A stretch of 64,000 bases of DNA from a virus. The notes under the pieces are model-generated. The model had not been told where the DNA came from. It ran no database searches and worked only from the letters and a program-made list of their open reading frames with translations. The number at the start of each line of letters is the position of its first letter. Within the stretch, counting starts at the first letter, position 1. The stretch spans positions 1 through 64,000 of IMG/VR virus record IMGVR_UViG_3300031787_000096. One strand, written 5' to 3'. Shown one piece after another: positions 34,138-41,036 of the stretch. The translations under genes and the position numbers were made by a program.

Positions 34138-34836
34138 TCAGCGCTGCTCCAGGAGCTGGCCGAGTCGCTGGGACATCAGCTGCAACTGCTTCTGCTGCCG
34201 CTGGTGCAGGCCACCAGCGGTGTCTGGCCGCCCTTGGTCATAGAGCGCCAGCAGTAGCCCCTGGCTGCGCCCTGCACTGGTGCAACCCACAGGACAGACA
34301 AGGATCACGCCGTTGCTGCCGGCCGGCGAACGCACCGCCATCGGCAGAGCGGCGGATGCGTCGCTGGCGCACAGGCCCAGGGCGGCGTGGCCGAGGGCCT
34401 CCGCCATCTCCACACCCAGCAGCGGTTGCTGACCCGGCGTCAGCGCTAGTTGGCCATGGCGCCCGTCGGCTGCCAGCACGGTGACGCTGCCGCCGCCCTC
34501 CCACTGCAGCAGCGCCAGGGTGTGGAGACCATCACCACTGCTTTCGATCGCGCTGCGCAGCAGGATTTGCACCTGCCCCTGATGCGCCCTCACCTGCTCC
34601 TGCAGGGTGGCGGCGGTGGTGGTGCTCATCCGTTTGGCCAGATCCGGCTGCAGGGTGATCAGCAGCCAGGCGGTGTAGAGCACCAGGCCCAGCAGCACGA
34701 TGCGCGAGAGCCGGTAGAGCAGCTGCCAGGGATTGCGGGCATCGAGCACATCCCCCACAGCTTTCTGCAGGGCATCGCTGGTGGCGCGGGTGAACACCTC
34801 CACCCGCTCGGCCAGGCCCTTGTTGGTGTCGGGCAC
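34138..34836 (-). CDS. Single-span membrane protein in the late operon (232 residues)
   Basis: From GTG 34836. An N-terminal helix with charged residues (1-40), one membrane span IVLLGLVLYTAWLLITL (about 46-62), then a larger soluble domain (about 70-210) with VTVLAADGRHGQLALTPGQQ and SNGVILVCPVGC, and a Gln-rich coiled tail. The fold of the outer domain (short strands, ADGR and VGCTS) is reminiscent of a PAS/GAF-like sensor, but I would not assert this. Role in virion or membrane interaction is unknown. Confidence 0.55.
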   Translation of the reverse strand: MPDTNKGLAERVEVFTRATSDALQKAVGDVLDARNPWQLLYRLSRIVLLGLVLYTAWLLITLQPDLAKRMSTTTAATLQEQVRAHQGQVQILLRSAIESSGDGLHTLALLQWEGGGSVTVLAADGRHGQLALTPGQQPLLGVEMAEALGHAALGLCASDASAALPMAVRSPAGSNGVILVCPVGCTSAGRSQGLLLALYDQGRPDTAGGLHQRQQKQLQLMSQRLGQLLEQR

Positions 34837-34841
34837 GGCGA

Positions 34842-35618
34842 TCAGGCGGAGAGTTCGTAGACCTGGCCGCTGAGGCGGTCCAGGTAGAAGTCCCCTACCG
34901 CGGGAGCAGGCTGCAGGGTGGATGGCGGCGGGCCGTCACCGGAGTACCAGCGGGTGGCGCGGCTGCCGACACCCGATTCCTGCACCACCGCCAGGGCGGG
35001 TTCGCCGCTGCTCGGGTCGGGCATGAAACCCAGGCCGCCATTCGGGTGAAGCCGCAGGCGCCAGACCACGGCATGGCGGCCGTCGTAGGGCTCGCCGCTG
35101 ATGCCGCCGCTGGGGATCAGCGGCTGGATCACACCACCGGTGCCGCCGCCGCCGTCGCGGTTGTTCAGCAGCTGCTGGGGCGGCACCGGGCACCCCACCA
35201 GGGCAACGCGGAGGGTGGCGATCAGCATCCCCAGCTGCACCTGCACGGTCACATCGGCCCGCTGGGCGTAGACGTGCCGCAGCCGAGGCGCCTGCCTGGA
35301 GACGGCAGGCCAGGGGACGACGTTGCTGCTGCCATCACCCCAGGTCACCGAGATCGGTGAGGGGATGGTCTGCCTTGGGTTGATCAGCAGCTCGATGGCG
35401 GCTGAGCCGATCGGCTCATTCCAGCGGCTGTCGGCCGGCAGCCAGAAGAGTTCGAGGTCATCGGCAGGGATGGGGCCCTTGCGGTAGCCCAGCTCGGCCC
35501 AGCGGCTGAACTCCATCGGCAGCACCCACTGCTCTACCCCTGGGCAGCCGACGGGTGGAAGCAGCCGTACCCGTTGACCGCCCACGGTGCTTGGTTGCTG
35601 GGGCAGGGGGTAGGGCAT
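34842..35618 (-). CDS. Predicted virion protein (258 residues)
   Basis: Contains AAIELLINPRQTIPSPISVT WGDGSS and, near the end, VGDFYLDRLSGQVYELSA; the latter resembles the strand motif [17 protein letters not shown] of the collagen-like protein. This repeat (gDlYlD..tg.vyel) is common in phage fibre proteins next to collagen blocks. The middle has a Gly-rich linker (NRDGGGGTGGV). It is likely a tail or fibre-attachment protein. Confidence 0.6.
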   Translation of the reverse strand: MPYPLPQQPSTVGGQRVRLLPPVGCPGVEQWVLPMEFSRWAELGYRKGPIPADDLELFWLPADSRWNEPIGSAAIELLINPRQTIPSPISVTWGDGSSNVVPWPAVSRQAPRLRHVYAQRADVTVQVQLGMLIATLRVALVGCPVPPQQLLNNRDGGGGTGGVIQPLIPSGGISGEPYDGRHAVVWRLRLHPNGGLGFMPDPSSGEPALAVVQESGVGSRATRWYSGDGPPPSTLQPAPAVGDFYLDRLSGQVYELSA

Positions 35619-35637
35619 GGCCAGCAGCTCGGGTGGT

Positions 35638-36135
35638 TCAGATCAGCGGGTCGTCAAAGAGGTCATCCGGCAGGGCGGTCAACGACAGCTCACCGTCTGC
35701 AGTGGAGTCGTCACCTGGATTGGTGGTGGACTCTGCCGCCAGGTCAGCGGCTACCGGGGGCTCAGAGTCAGCCGCGTCCGCCTCAGCAGTCGTCCCGGTT
35801 GGCTCTGGCGTGGCCTCAATGGCTGCAGGGGGCTGCTCCTGCTCTTCCTTGCGGCGGCGTCCGCGCCGACCGCGGGTTGATGCAGGTTTTGCATCGTCCG
35901 GCTCCAGCAGCTGGCTCATATCTGCGGCGATGGGAGCCGGCGGCTCGGCTGCGGCGATCCCAGCCGATGACGCTCCGGCTGTGGCTTCAGCCCCAGCCAC
36001 GCGCCAACCCAGCCCCAGCCAGCCGGGCAGGTGCACCGGCCAGACATAGCGCTCCTGGTTGCCCAGGCGGATGCGCAGCATCCCAGCGGGAAGCGGACCC
36101 TGAGCGGCCATTCCCGTCATCTGCGGTCCTGCCAT
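35638..36135 (-). CDS. Acidic, low-complexity protein (165 residues)
   Basis: Residues 1-45 are ordered-looking (GMLRIRLGNQERYVWPVHLP GWLGLGW); the rest is disordered, rich in Ala, Pro, Glu and Asp, with one basic patch RGRRGRRRKEEQEQ. Such short adaptor-plus-tail proteins are common next to capsid genes. It is two bases upstream of the next stop on the same strand, so it is co-transcribed with the capsid genes. Function unknown. Confidence 0.5.
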   Translation of the reverse strand: MAGPQMTGMAAQGPLPAGMLRIRLGNQERYVWPVHLPGWLGLGWRVAGAEATAGASSAGIAAAEPPAPIAADMSQLLEPDDAKPASTRGRRGRRRKEEQEQPPAAIEATPEPTGTTAEADAADSEPPVAADLAAESTTNPGDDSTADGELSLTALPDDLFDDPLI

Positions 36136-36137
36136 GG

Positions 36138-36575
36138 TCAGGCCGGCAGGGTGGCGGTCAGGCCGACGACCATCCCCTCCGGGGTCGAAGGGGTGACGAC
36201 GGCCTTGGCGAAGCAGAGCGCCGGCAGGTCGGCGTTGTCTGCATCAGCGGCATCGAGCAGGATGTCGTGGCCGGAGATGTAGGCCTCCACCCGGCCGCCC
36301 TCTGCCGGCACAGCGACGGTGGCGACGGGGACAAAGGTGCCCATCGTTCCGTCACGCAGCTCAGGCGCCAGATGCAGCACCACCGTCACCGCAGCGCTAT
36401 GGCCAGGGTGGGAGACCAGCAGCGAGAACTGCGATGCGGCGTCGAGCTTGGTGTTGAGCTTGACCACCTCACCGCTGGTGAACACCTTCTCGGTGTCGCG
36501 GGTGGCGGAACGGTTGGTCCAGCCCACCAGCACCGTGGCGGCATCGAGGAGGGCGTTGGCTTTGAGGCGAGTCAT
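36138..36575 (-). CDS. Predicted capsid-associated protein (145 residues)
   Basis: The protein lies directly after the major capsid gene. It is beta-rich (FSLLVSHPGHSAAVTVVLHL, TFVPVATVAVPAEGGRVEAY ISGHDILL), almost without aromatic residues. Position and size fit a head decoration or stabilisation protein; no known family is recognised. Confidence 0.5.
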   Translation of the reverse strand: MTRLKANALLDAATVLVGWTNRSATRDTEKVFTSGEVVKLNTKLDAASQFSLLVSHPGHSAAVTVVLHLAPELRDGTMGTFVPVATVAVPAEGGRVEAYISGHDILLDAADADNADLPALCFAKAVVTPSTPEGMVVGLTATLPA

Positions 36576-36627
36576 CGGTCGATCTCCAGATCAGGGGGAT
36601 GGTGTGCGGCTCAGGCAATGAGGGCGA

Positions 36628-37545
36628 TCAAGCGATCGGAGCAATGGAATGCAGGCGCCCAGCAGCGCGGGGGTGCATGACGCCAAAGCCCACGTACCAA
36701 TCGATCCGGGTACGAAACACCGGGGCGTCGGGCACTTCGCCGAGGTCGCGGACGGAGATGCCGTAGCGGCCCTGGAACGGCCCCTGCAGGCCAGTCACCG
36801 CCTGATCCCCGAAGGTGCAGCAGTAGATCGAGCTGGTGCCTCCGGCTTCCCCGTAACCCAGCACCTCCAGGCCCTGGGCGTCACGGTCGACGGTGAGGAT
36901 CTGGCACTCCTGGTAGTGATGCACCATCACGCCCAGGTTGTTGGTGGAGACGTTGTAGACGCCCTGGCCGACGGTCTGGCGGGCAAGGGCGTTGAGCTGG
37001 CGGCGCATCGCCTTGCTCATCACCAGATATTTCCTGCCGCCGTAGGAGTTCACCGAGTCGATCAGCTCATCGAGCTTGTCGAAATCAAGCGCCCCGCCAC
37101 CGTTGTTCAGCGCCATCTCGCTGCCGGGGGCAAGGCGCTTGGCCAGGCCGTCAAAGCCCCGGCCCTGGCTGGCGGTGGCATCGCCGTTGATCAGCGCCGC
37201 CTCCAGGGTGAGGCGCATCGAGCGGACCTTCATCTCGGTCTGCGCAGCTCGGGCCTCAGGACCCTGCAGGTCGACGATCGAGCGGTCCACATCCACGTCT
37301 CCACCGAACAGGTGGACGGCTTCTGACTGGGGGTCCACGACGCCGTAGCTCTGCTTGTAGCCCTCGTTCACCGCCCGGAAGCCCACCGAGGGGAGCTCCT
37401 TCTCGACGGAATAGAAGAGGCCGCCGCCGGCGATGTTCATGAACGGCAGCCAGCTGAGCAGTTCGCCCTCAGCGAAGGTCTTGATCACCGCCAGGTGCTC
37501 CAGGCGGGTCTCGTACTTGGCTGCCTCGATCAGGGTGAGGCCCAT
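36628..37545 (-). CDS. Major capsid protein
   Basis: The 305-residue protein has the features of HK97-fold capsid proteins: an N-terminal helical arm (TLIEAAKYETRLEHLAVIKT), a strand rich E-loop zone (GLFYSVEKELPSVGFRAVNE G), DPQSEAVHLFGGDVDVDRSI VD, a spine helix MKVRSMRLTLEAALINGDA, a P-domain core NSYGGRKYLVMSKAMRRQLN and late SIYCCTFGDQAVTGLQGPFQ G, ending in FRTRIDWYVGFGVMHPRAAG. It follows a scaffold gene (39837) upstream on the same strand, as in many tailed phages. It has no obvious delta domain. Confidence 0.82.
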   Translation of the reverse strand: MGLTLIEAAKYETRLEHLAVIKTFAEGELLSWLPFMNIAGGGLFYSVEKELPSVGFRAVNEGYKQSYGVVDPQSEAVHLFGGDVDVDRSIVDLQGPEARAAQTEMKVRSMRLTLEAALINGDATASQGRGFDGLAKRLAPGSEMALNNGGGALDFDKLDELIDSVNSYGGRKYLVMSKAMRRQLNALARQTVGQGVYNVSTNNLGVMVHHYQECQILTVDRDAQGLEVLGYGEAGGTSSIYCCTFGDQAVTGLQGPFQGRYGISVRDLGEVPDAPVFRTRIDWYVGFGVMHPRAAGRLHSIAPIA

Positions 37546-37587
37546 CGGTGCTGCACTCCCGGGGTCCGGCCCCAGATCACGTCACCG

Positions 37588-37598
37588 GCTATTGCCAT
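37588..37598 (-). promoter_or_regulatory. TGGCAATAGC motif, copy upstream of the major capsid gene
   Basis: ATGGCAATAGC on the minus strand, 43 bases before ATG 37545, followed by a GGGG-CCGGA-CCCC hairpin-like sequence. Part of the six-copy set. Confidence 0.5.
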
Positions 37599-37670
37599 GG
37601 GGAGTGAGCAGCGCGGCGGGGATGCAGCCACCAGCTCCTGAACGGGCTCCGCTCCGGCCCTCCTCATGGT

Positions 37671-37768
37671 CGGGGGGCGCGTCAAGGGTGATACGAGCCC
37701 GCCACTGGGACGTTGGCTGCGCTGCGCTCCGCGTCTCAGTTGTGGACGGGCCCTTGACCCGCCCCCCG
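37671..37768. repeat. Bulged palindrome element 4 (18-base arms)
   Basis: Arms CGGGGGGCGCGTCAAGGG (37671-37688) and CCCTTGACCCGCCCCCCG (37751-37768) match at 17 of 18 positions. Inside are a nine-base bulge TGATACGAG, close to the TGACGCGAG of element 1, and the inner stem CCCG-CCAC/GTGG-a-CGGG. The loop holds GCTGCGCTGCGCTCCGC. It is the largest copy and lies 32 bases before the small gene at 37800. Confidence 0.72.
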
Positions 37769-37799
37769 CCGGCTGAGGGGTCCTACGCGGAGCCCTCCC

Positions 37800-37985
37800 A
37801 TGGCCCCTCTGTCCCGCAAAGCTCAGCTGCAGCAGTTCTCCTGGCAGGTGCTGGAAGATCTGGCTTTCTGCAGCGGGCGCTGGCCACGGCTGGCTGAGCT
37901 GGCCTCACAGGTGCTGTTCGAGCAGCAAGCAGCCGCCCCGGCGGTGCCGGTTGATCCAGAGCTGGAGGCACTGCTGCCCTTCTGA
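37800..37985 (+). CDS. Small hypothetical protein (61 residues)
   Basis: A plus-strand gene in a minus-strand virion region. The product is helical, LSRKAQLQQFSWQVLEDLAF, WPRLAELASQVLFEQQAA, ending acidic (DPELEALLPF). It follows palindrome element 4 closely, and GAGGGCCAGGGCC after its stop repeats the sequence after the 28719 stop. Family unknown. Confidence 0.5.
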   Translation: MAPLSRKAQLQQFSWQVLEDLAFCSGRWPRLAELASQVLFEQQAAAPAVPVDPELEALLPF

Positions 37986-38310
37986 GGGCCAGGGCCAGCA
38001 GCCGGCGGGGCTCCCCAGGGCCCTGCCTTTCTGCTGGTCGCGACCGCTGGGGGGGGGCGGGGGGAGACCTCAGCAGAGCCAGCGGACCTGGCAGCCCACC
38101 GATCCACCGGGAGCGGATCAAACGACCGAGCTGGCGGGGGTTCAGCACGCGCGGGGCCGGAAGGCCTCACGGTCGGCGAGGGGGAGAAGAGGGGCACCGC
38201 TGCCCCAGCCGTCTCGCCCTGGCAAGGATCGGGCCAGGCGCCTCTGCGAGGCGTCCTTGCCAGGTCGCTACAGCCGGGGCCTGACGCGGGTGTCCCTCGC
38301 CTCATTCGTG
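37986..38310. other. Intergenic stretch with G-run and palindrome element 5
   Basis: Contains GGGGGGGG-C-GGGGGG (around 38048-38062) and the fifth palindrome. An in-frame upstream extension of the 38311 gene passes through both and is not credible. No other gene is seen. Confidence 0.5.
38221..38261. repeat. Bulged palindrome element 5
   Basis: GGCAAGGA (38221-38228) pairs with TCCTTGCC (38254-38261). A 10-base bulge TCGGGCCAGG (38229-38238), differing in one base from element 2, precedes an inner stem CGCCTC/GAGGCG (38239-38244, 38248-38253). The inner stems of elements 2 and 5 differ in sequence on both arms but still pair. Confidence 0.7.
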
Positions 38311-38523
38311 ATGGCCTCCTTTTCTCCCCGCTGCGAGATCCGCCAGCTGGCGGTGTTCGTCTATCCCGGCGGGATCAAGGCACCCGATGCTGAGCGCATC
38401 ACGGTCTTCTATGGCCGGCGCGGCCGCCCCGTGAAGAAGCCCCGTTTCATTCCGGCGCAGCTGGCCCATCAGCTGGCCCGCAAGCTGCAGGCCAAGCGGC
38501 TCGGCACCGTGGCGGTGCTGTGA
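38311..38523 (+). CDS. Small hypothetical protein (70 residues)
   Basis: From ATG 38311: SPRCEIRQLAVFVYPGGIKA PDAERITVFYGRRGRPVKKP, a basic protein with a beta-type centre and a helical C terminus (AQLAHQLARKLQAKRL). It could bind nucleic acid. The stop is followed by CAGGGGC-tgcg-GCCCCTG (about 38530-38547) and CCCCGGGGCTTTT, a possible terminator. Preceded by palindrome element 5. Family unknown. Confidence 0.5.
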   Translation: MASFSPRCEIRQLAVFVYPGGIKAPDAERITVFYGRRGRPVKKPRFIPAQLAHQLARKLQAKRLGTVAVL

Positions 38524-38586
38524 GCCGCCAGGGGCTGCGGCCCCTGCCCAGGCGGGCCTGCGGGCCCCCGGGGCTTTTCAGCTGAC

Positions 38587-38763
38587 TCAACGAACCGACT
38601 GATTCCGCTGCCAGCTGCGCTCCAGCTCCGCCCGATAGCGCTCGATTCCCCAAGCGCTGCTACGCATCTGACGGTTGATCAGCCGAGTCACCTTCCAGGC
38701 CTTGAGCCCCATGCCGACAGCGAAGACCAGCCAGGGCAGCAGGAGCCAGAGCGGATGGTCCAT
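38587..38763 (-). CDS. Small single-span membrane protein (58 residues)
   Basis: Translating the minus strand from ATG 38763 gives MDHPLWLLLPWLVFAVGMGL, then KAWKVTRLINRQMRSS and a charged amphipathic tail ending QRNQSVR. There is one N-terminal membrane helix. Its ATG overlaps the stop of the zinc-finger-like gene upstream by one base (TGATG), so the two are coupled. It is a typical size for a lysis or membrane-modulating phage peptide, but the function is unknown. Confidence 0.55.
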   Translation of the reverse strand: MDHPLWLLLPWLVFAVGMGLKAWKVTRLINRQMRSSAWGIERYRAELERSWQRNQSVR

Positions 38764-39056
38764 CAGGCCGGCAGCGGCGTCCTCGCCCTTCTACAGCGCT
38801 GGCTCTGCTGGTGTTGGCGGACGGTCCACTGGTTGCCCTTGATCGCCACACCGCAGTGCTCGCAGATCGTCACCGGCCGACTTCTGCACCACTGCTCGGG
38901 TCGCTCACCCACCAACTCGCGGCGGCTGGGGTCGATGCCCCGGCCCTGCTGGTAGCGAGTGAGGGCTGGTGCCGTGGTCACGAAGCCCGTCTCCAGACAA
39001 CGAAACAGCAGAGACTGGCCCCGCAGGTTCTGGACGTTGAAGGTGGTGGCCGTCAT
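38763..39056 (-). CDS. Small zinc-finger-like protein (97 residues)
   Basis: From ATG 39056 (MTATTFNVQNLRGQSLLFRC). The C-terminal part has ICEHCGVAIKGNQWTVRQHQ then QSQRC, a CxxC-x12-H-x5-C arrangement that fits a single zinc finger. The middle is basic. It may bind DNA or RNA, or be a small structural protein. It lies between a virion gene (39434) and the 58-residue membrane gene, on the same strand. Confidence 0.58.
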   Translation of the reverse strand: MTATTFNVQNLRGQSLLFRCLETGFVTTAPALTRYQQGRGIDPSRRELVGERPEQWCRSRPVTICEHCGVAIKGNQWTVRQHQQSQRCRRARTPLPA

Positions 39057-39433
39057 CAGCGCAGGGTCCGCTGCCACTACTGATGGTGGCACGGGCTCCC
39101 TATCTCCACCACCGGTGGCGGGTTATCAGGCGGCTGGCACGGGAGCCGATCGGGACAGCAGGGCCTGAGAAGGGGGATTTCCCAGAACCTGAAAAATTTC
39201 CGAGGCACCCTGCGCCGGTCCCGGAAACAGGGGGAATACCCCCCGAGCTTGCGTTTTTCTACGAGGAGCTGCGGCGCTCTCCAAGGAGTTGCAGGGAGCT
39301 GATTTTGAAACGCGAATTATGAGGAGAATTCGCGATTTTTTTCGCGTCAGTTTCTCCCCTTTTGATGTGTTGATCGCTTGGCTGGCGGCGTTTTCCAGGC
39401 TCCGGGTGGTTGCAGGGTTGATCGGCTCGCGCG
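39057..39433. other. 377-bp stretch with a plus-strand terminator and no firm gene
   Basis: A plus-strand frame at 39083-39322 (79 residues, GIPPELAFFYEELRRSP near the end) closes inside the hairpin of a good plus-strand terminator, which hints at a short plus-strand transcript here, protein-coding or not. Base composition falls toward AT near 39300-39360. Unresolved. Confidence 0.35.
39311..39342 (+). terminator. Intrinsic terminator, plus strand
   Basis: CGCGAATT (39311-39318) pairs perfectly with AATTCGCG (39327-39334), followed by ATTTTTTT. This is the best-formed terminator in the window, yet no clear plus-strand gene precedes it and the flanking genes run the other way. Confidence 0.7.
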
Positions 39434-39820
39434 TCAGCGGCGGCGGGGTTGTTTGCTTGAGCGCTGGGCTGCTTGCTCCGCTGCATCCATCCGCCGCGCG
39501 ACAGCCGTGGCCCAGCGGCGGCCGGGGTCACCACCCCAGCCATCCCAGGCCTGGCGACCCTTGCCGTAGATCTCCCAGCTGGAGCCCTGCTTGTCGACCT
39601 CGTGGCGAGCGAAGTAGCTGACCATTCGATCGATCGTCTGGGGTGAGAGCTGCTGACGGTTGAGCAGCTGCCGGGCCCGTGCCAGCCCCACCGGCGTCAT
39701 GCCCCGGTTGGAAGGCGGCTGCTGGGCCCGGCGCTCCAGGGCACGGCGGGCGGCAGCGGCCACAGGGGCCGGCGGCCGGAACGAGAGTCCGGCGTAGAAG
39801 CTGCGGGGTCGCCGTGCCAT
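39434..39820 (-). CDS. Phage head-region protein (128 residues)
   Basis: A basic protein with MTPVGLARARQLLNRQQLSP QTIDRMVSYFARHEVDKQGS and GRQAWDGWGGDPGRRWA. This GL..A-x-R..(D)L...-LS..TI.RM.SYFARHEVDK...W.gWGGD-G-RWA pattern recurs in phage head-region proteins, sometimes fused to proteases or portals. Its reaction is not known. It is located between the scaffold gene and the accessory small genes. Confidence 0.65.
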   Translation of the reverse strand: MARRPRSFYAGLSFRPPAPVAAAARRALERRAQQPPSNRGMTPVGLARARQLLNRQQLSPQTIDRMVSYFARHEVDKQGSSWEIYGKGRQAWDGWGGDPGRRWATAVARRMDAAEQAAQRSSKQPRRR

Positions 39821-39836
39821 TGGGCTTCCAGCGGCC

Positions 39837-40733
39837 TCAGCGACGAGCCCCGCGGCCGTTCACTGCAAAGGACGCCCGGTAGAGCTCCGACGCCGACATG
39901 GCCTGGGGGTTGATCGGTTCGCCGTTGCTGCCGATCCCAGACACCGTCAGCCCACCGGCAGCCTGCATGCCGGCCGGGCCCCGCTGCTGGAACAGAAAGC
40001 CGTAGACGGGATGCACGCGCATCTGATCGAGGAACTCCGTGGTGGTCATCGGCCGGCCGTCATCGCCGAGCAGGGGCTTGCCCTGGGAGTCGAGCGGTTC
40101 GAGCACGTCCTTGCCGTCCCCGCCGGTGCTGAGACGGAAGCAGGTGCCGAGCTGCCCCTTGAAGATGTCGAAGAACGTGCCCCTGGCATCCCCACCAGTG
40201 CGGCCCTCGGCCTGGGAGAAGGCTCGCTCCAGCAGGCGGTCCTTGCGGAGCTGGAGGATCTGCTGCTTGGCCTCGTCGCGTTCGGCGGCGACGGCGGCCA
40301 CCTTCTGGGCGGAGGCCTCCTCCATCTGGCGTTCGCGCAGTTCCATCTGCTGCTCGAGGATCTGCTTCTGGCGTTCGGCCTCCTGCAGGCGGGCGTACTC
40401 CTCGGGGTTGATCTCGGAGAAGCGGTTCAGCTGCTGGCGCAGGGTGCGGATTTCTTTTTCGAGCTGGTTGCTCTTGCGCCGTTCGGCCCGCAGGGGCTCG
40501 GTGAGGCGGCTGTCGTCCGCAGGTGGAGCACCGGCCTCGGATTGAGCAGCGCCGGAGCTGTCGCCGCCGCTGGCAGCAGTGCCGCCCTGGCCGCCGGCGC
40601 CGTTGGAGTCGCCCGAGGGACCACCAGTGGTCGTGGTCTCACCGGGCTGGCCGGTGGCGGCGTAATTCTCGTCAGCGCCCTGGCCGCTGGTGGCGGTGGT
40701 GCTGGAGGTGGAAGAAGCAGTGGCAGTGGCCAT
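39837..40733 (-). CDS. Capsid scaffold-like protein
   Basis: The 298-residue protein has a disordered Ser/Thr/Gly N terminus (1-75), a long coiled coil (about 80-170: LRAERRKSNQLEKEIRTLRQ, QKQILEQQMELRERQMEEAS), and a C-terminal part with TTTEFLDQMRVHPVYGFLFQ and a basic end. This layout is typical of phage scaffolding proteins that help capsid assembly. It lies upstream of the major capsid gene on the same strand, though with five small genes in between. Confidence 0.72.
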   Translation of the reverse strand: MATATASSTSSTTATSGQGADENYAATGQPGETTTTGGPSGDSNGAGGQGGTAASGGDSSGAAQSEAGAPPADDSRLTEPLRAERRKSNQLEKEIRTLRQQLNRFSEINPEEYARLQEAERQKQILEQQMELRERQMEEASAQKVAAVAAERDEAKQQILQLRKDRLLERAFSQAEGRTGGDARGTFFDIFKGQLGTCFRLSTGGDGKDVLEPLDSQGKPLLGDDGRPMTTTEFLDQMRVHPVYGFLFQQRGPAGMQAAGGLTVSGIGSNGEPINPQAMSASELYRASFAVNGRGARR

Positions 40734-40753
40734 GACCCATCGCGGCTGTCGTG

Positions 40754-40783
40754 GAGGAGCACCCCGTCCGGGCTGTGCTCCTC
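40754..40783 (-). other. Leader hairpin of the scaffold gene
   Basis: GAGGAGCAC (40754-40762) pairs perfectly with GTGCTCCTC (40775-40783). On the minus strand it lies between the TGGCAATAGC motif and the scaffold ATG and would form in the mRNA leader, about 20 bases before the start codon. It may modulate translation or RNA stability. Confidence 0.5.
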
Positions 40784-40784
40784 A

Positions 40785-40796
40785 GCTATTGCCAGC
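40785..40796 (-). promoter_or_regulatory. TGGCAATAGC motif, copy upstream of the scaffold gene
   Basis: GCTGGCAATAGC on the minus strand, 52 bases before ATG 40733, directly followed by the leader hairpin. Part of the six-copy set. Confidence 0.5.
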
Positions 40797-40878
40797 CATC
40801 GATCTGTGAGGAGAACGCAGTGGAGCACAGCCGAAGGAGCCCGAGCTGCCTACGGTCAACCGCAGATGCCTGCCCCCC

Positions 40879-41010
40879 GTGAAGCGCCTGCTCTCGATTG
40901 CGTTACTCGCCGCAGCGGTGTTGGGAGGCAGCGGTGCCATGGCCTGTGAGAAGCACCTGAACGGCCACCAGAACAGCAGCGACACCAACACCGAAGGCGC
41001 CAAGAAGTAG
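40879..41010 (+). CDS. Small exported peptide with signal sequence (43 residues)
   Basis: From GTG 40879 the translation is MKRLLSIALLAAAVLGGSGA (start read as Met) followed by MACEKHLNGHQNSSDTNTEG AKK. The basic start, hydrophobic core and small residues before MA-CEK fit a signal peptide; the Cys after a short spacer could also be a poor lipobox. It lies on the plus strand between two minus-strand virion genes and was too short for ordinary gene finding. The mature part is only about 20 residues, His/Asn-rich. Function unknown. Confidence 0.5.
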   Translation: MKRLLSIALLAAAVLGGSGAMACEKHLNGHQNSSDTNTEGAKK

Positions 41011-41036
41011 GGCCTCTTTCGTTCTGAGCAGTTGAG

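Noticed and set aside
38840-39090. Start of the zinc-finger-like gene at 39092
   Set aside because: ATG 39056 gives a normal N terminus; the extra 12 residues look like leader sequence.
40782-41003. Minus-strand 73-residue frame
   Set aside because: The plus strand has a well-formed signal peptide in the same place and the minus frame has no ribosome binding site.
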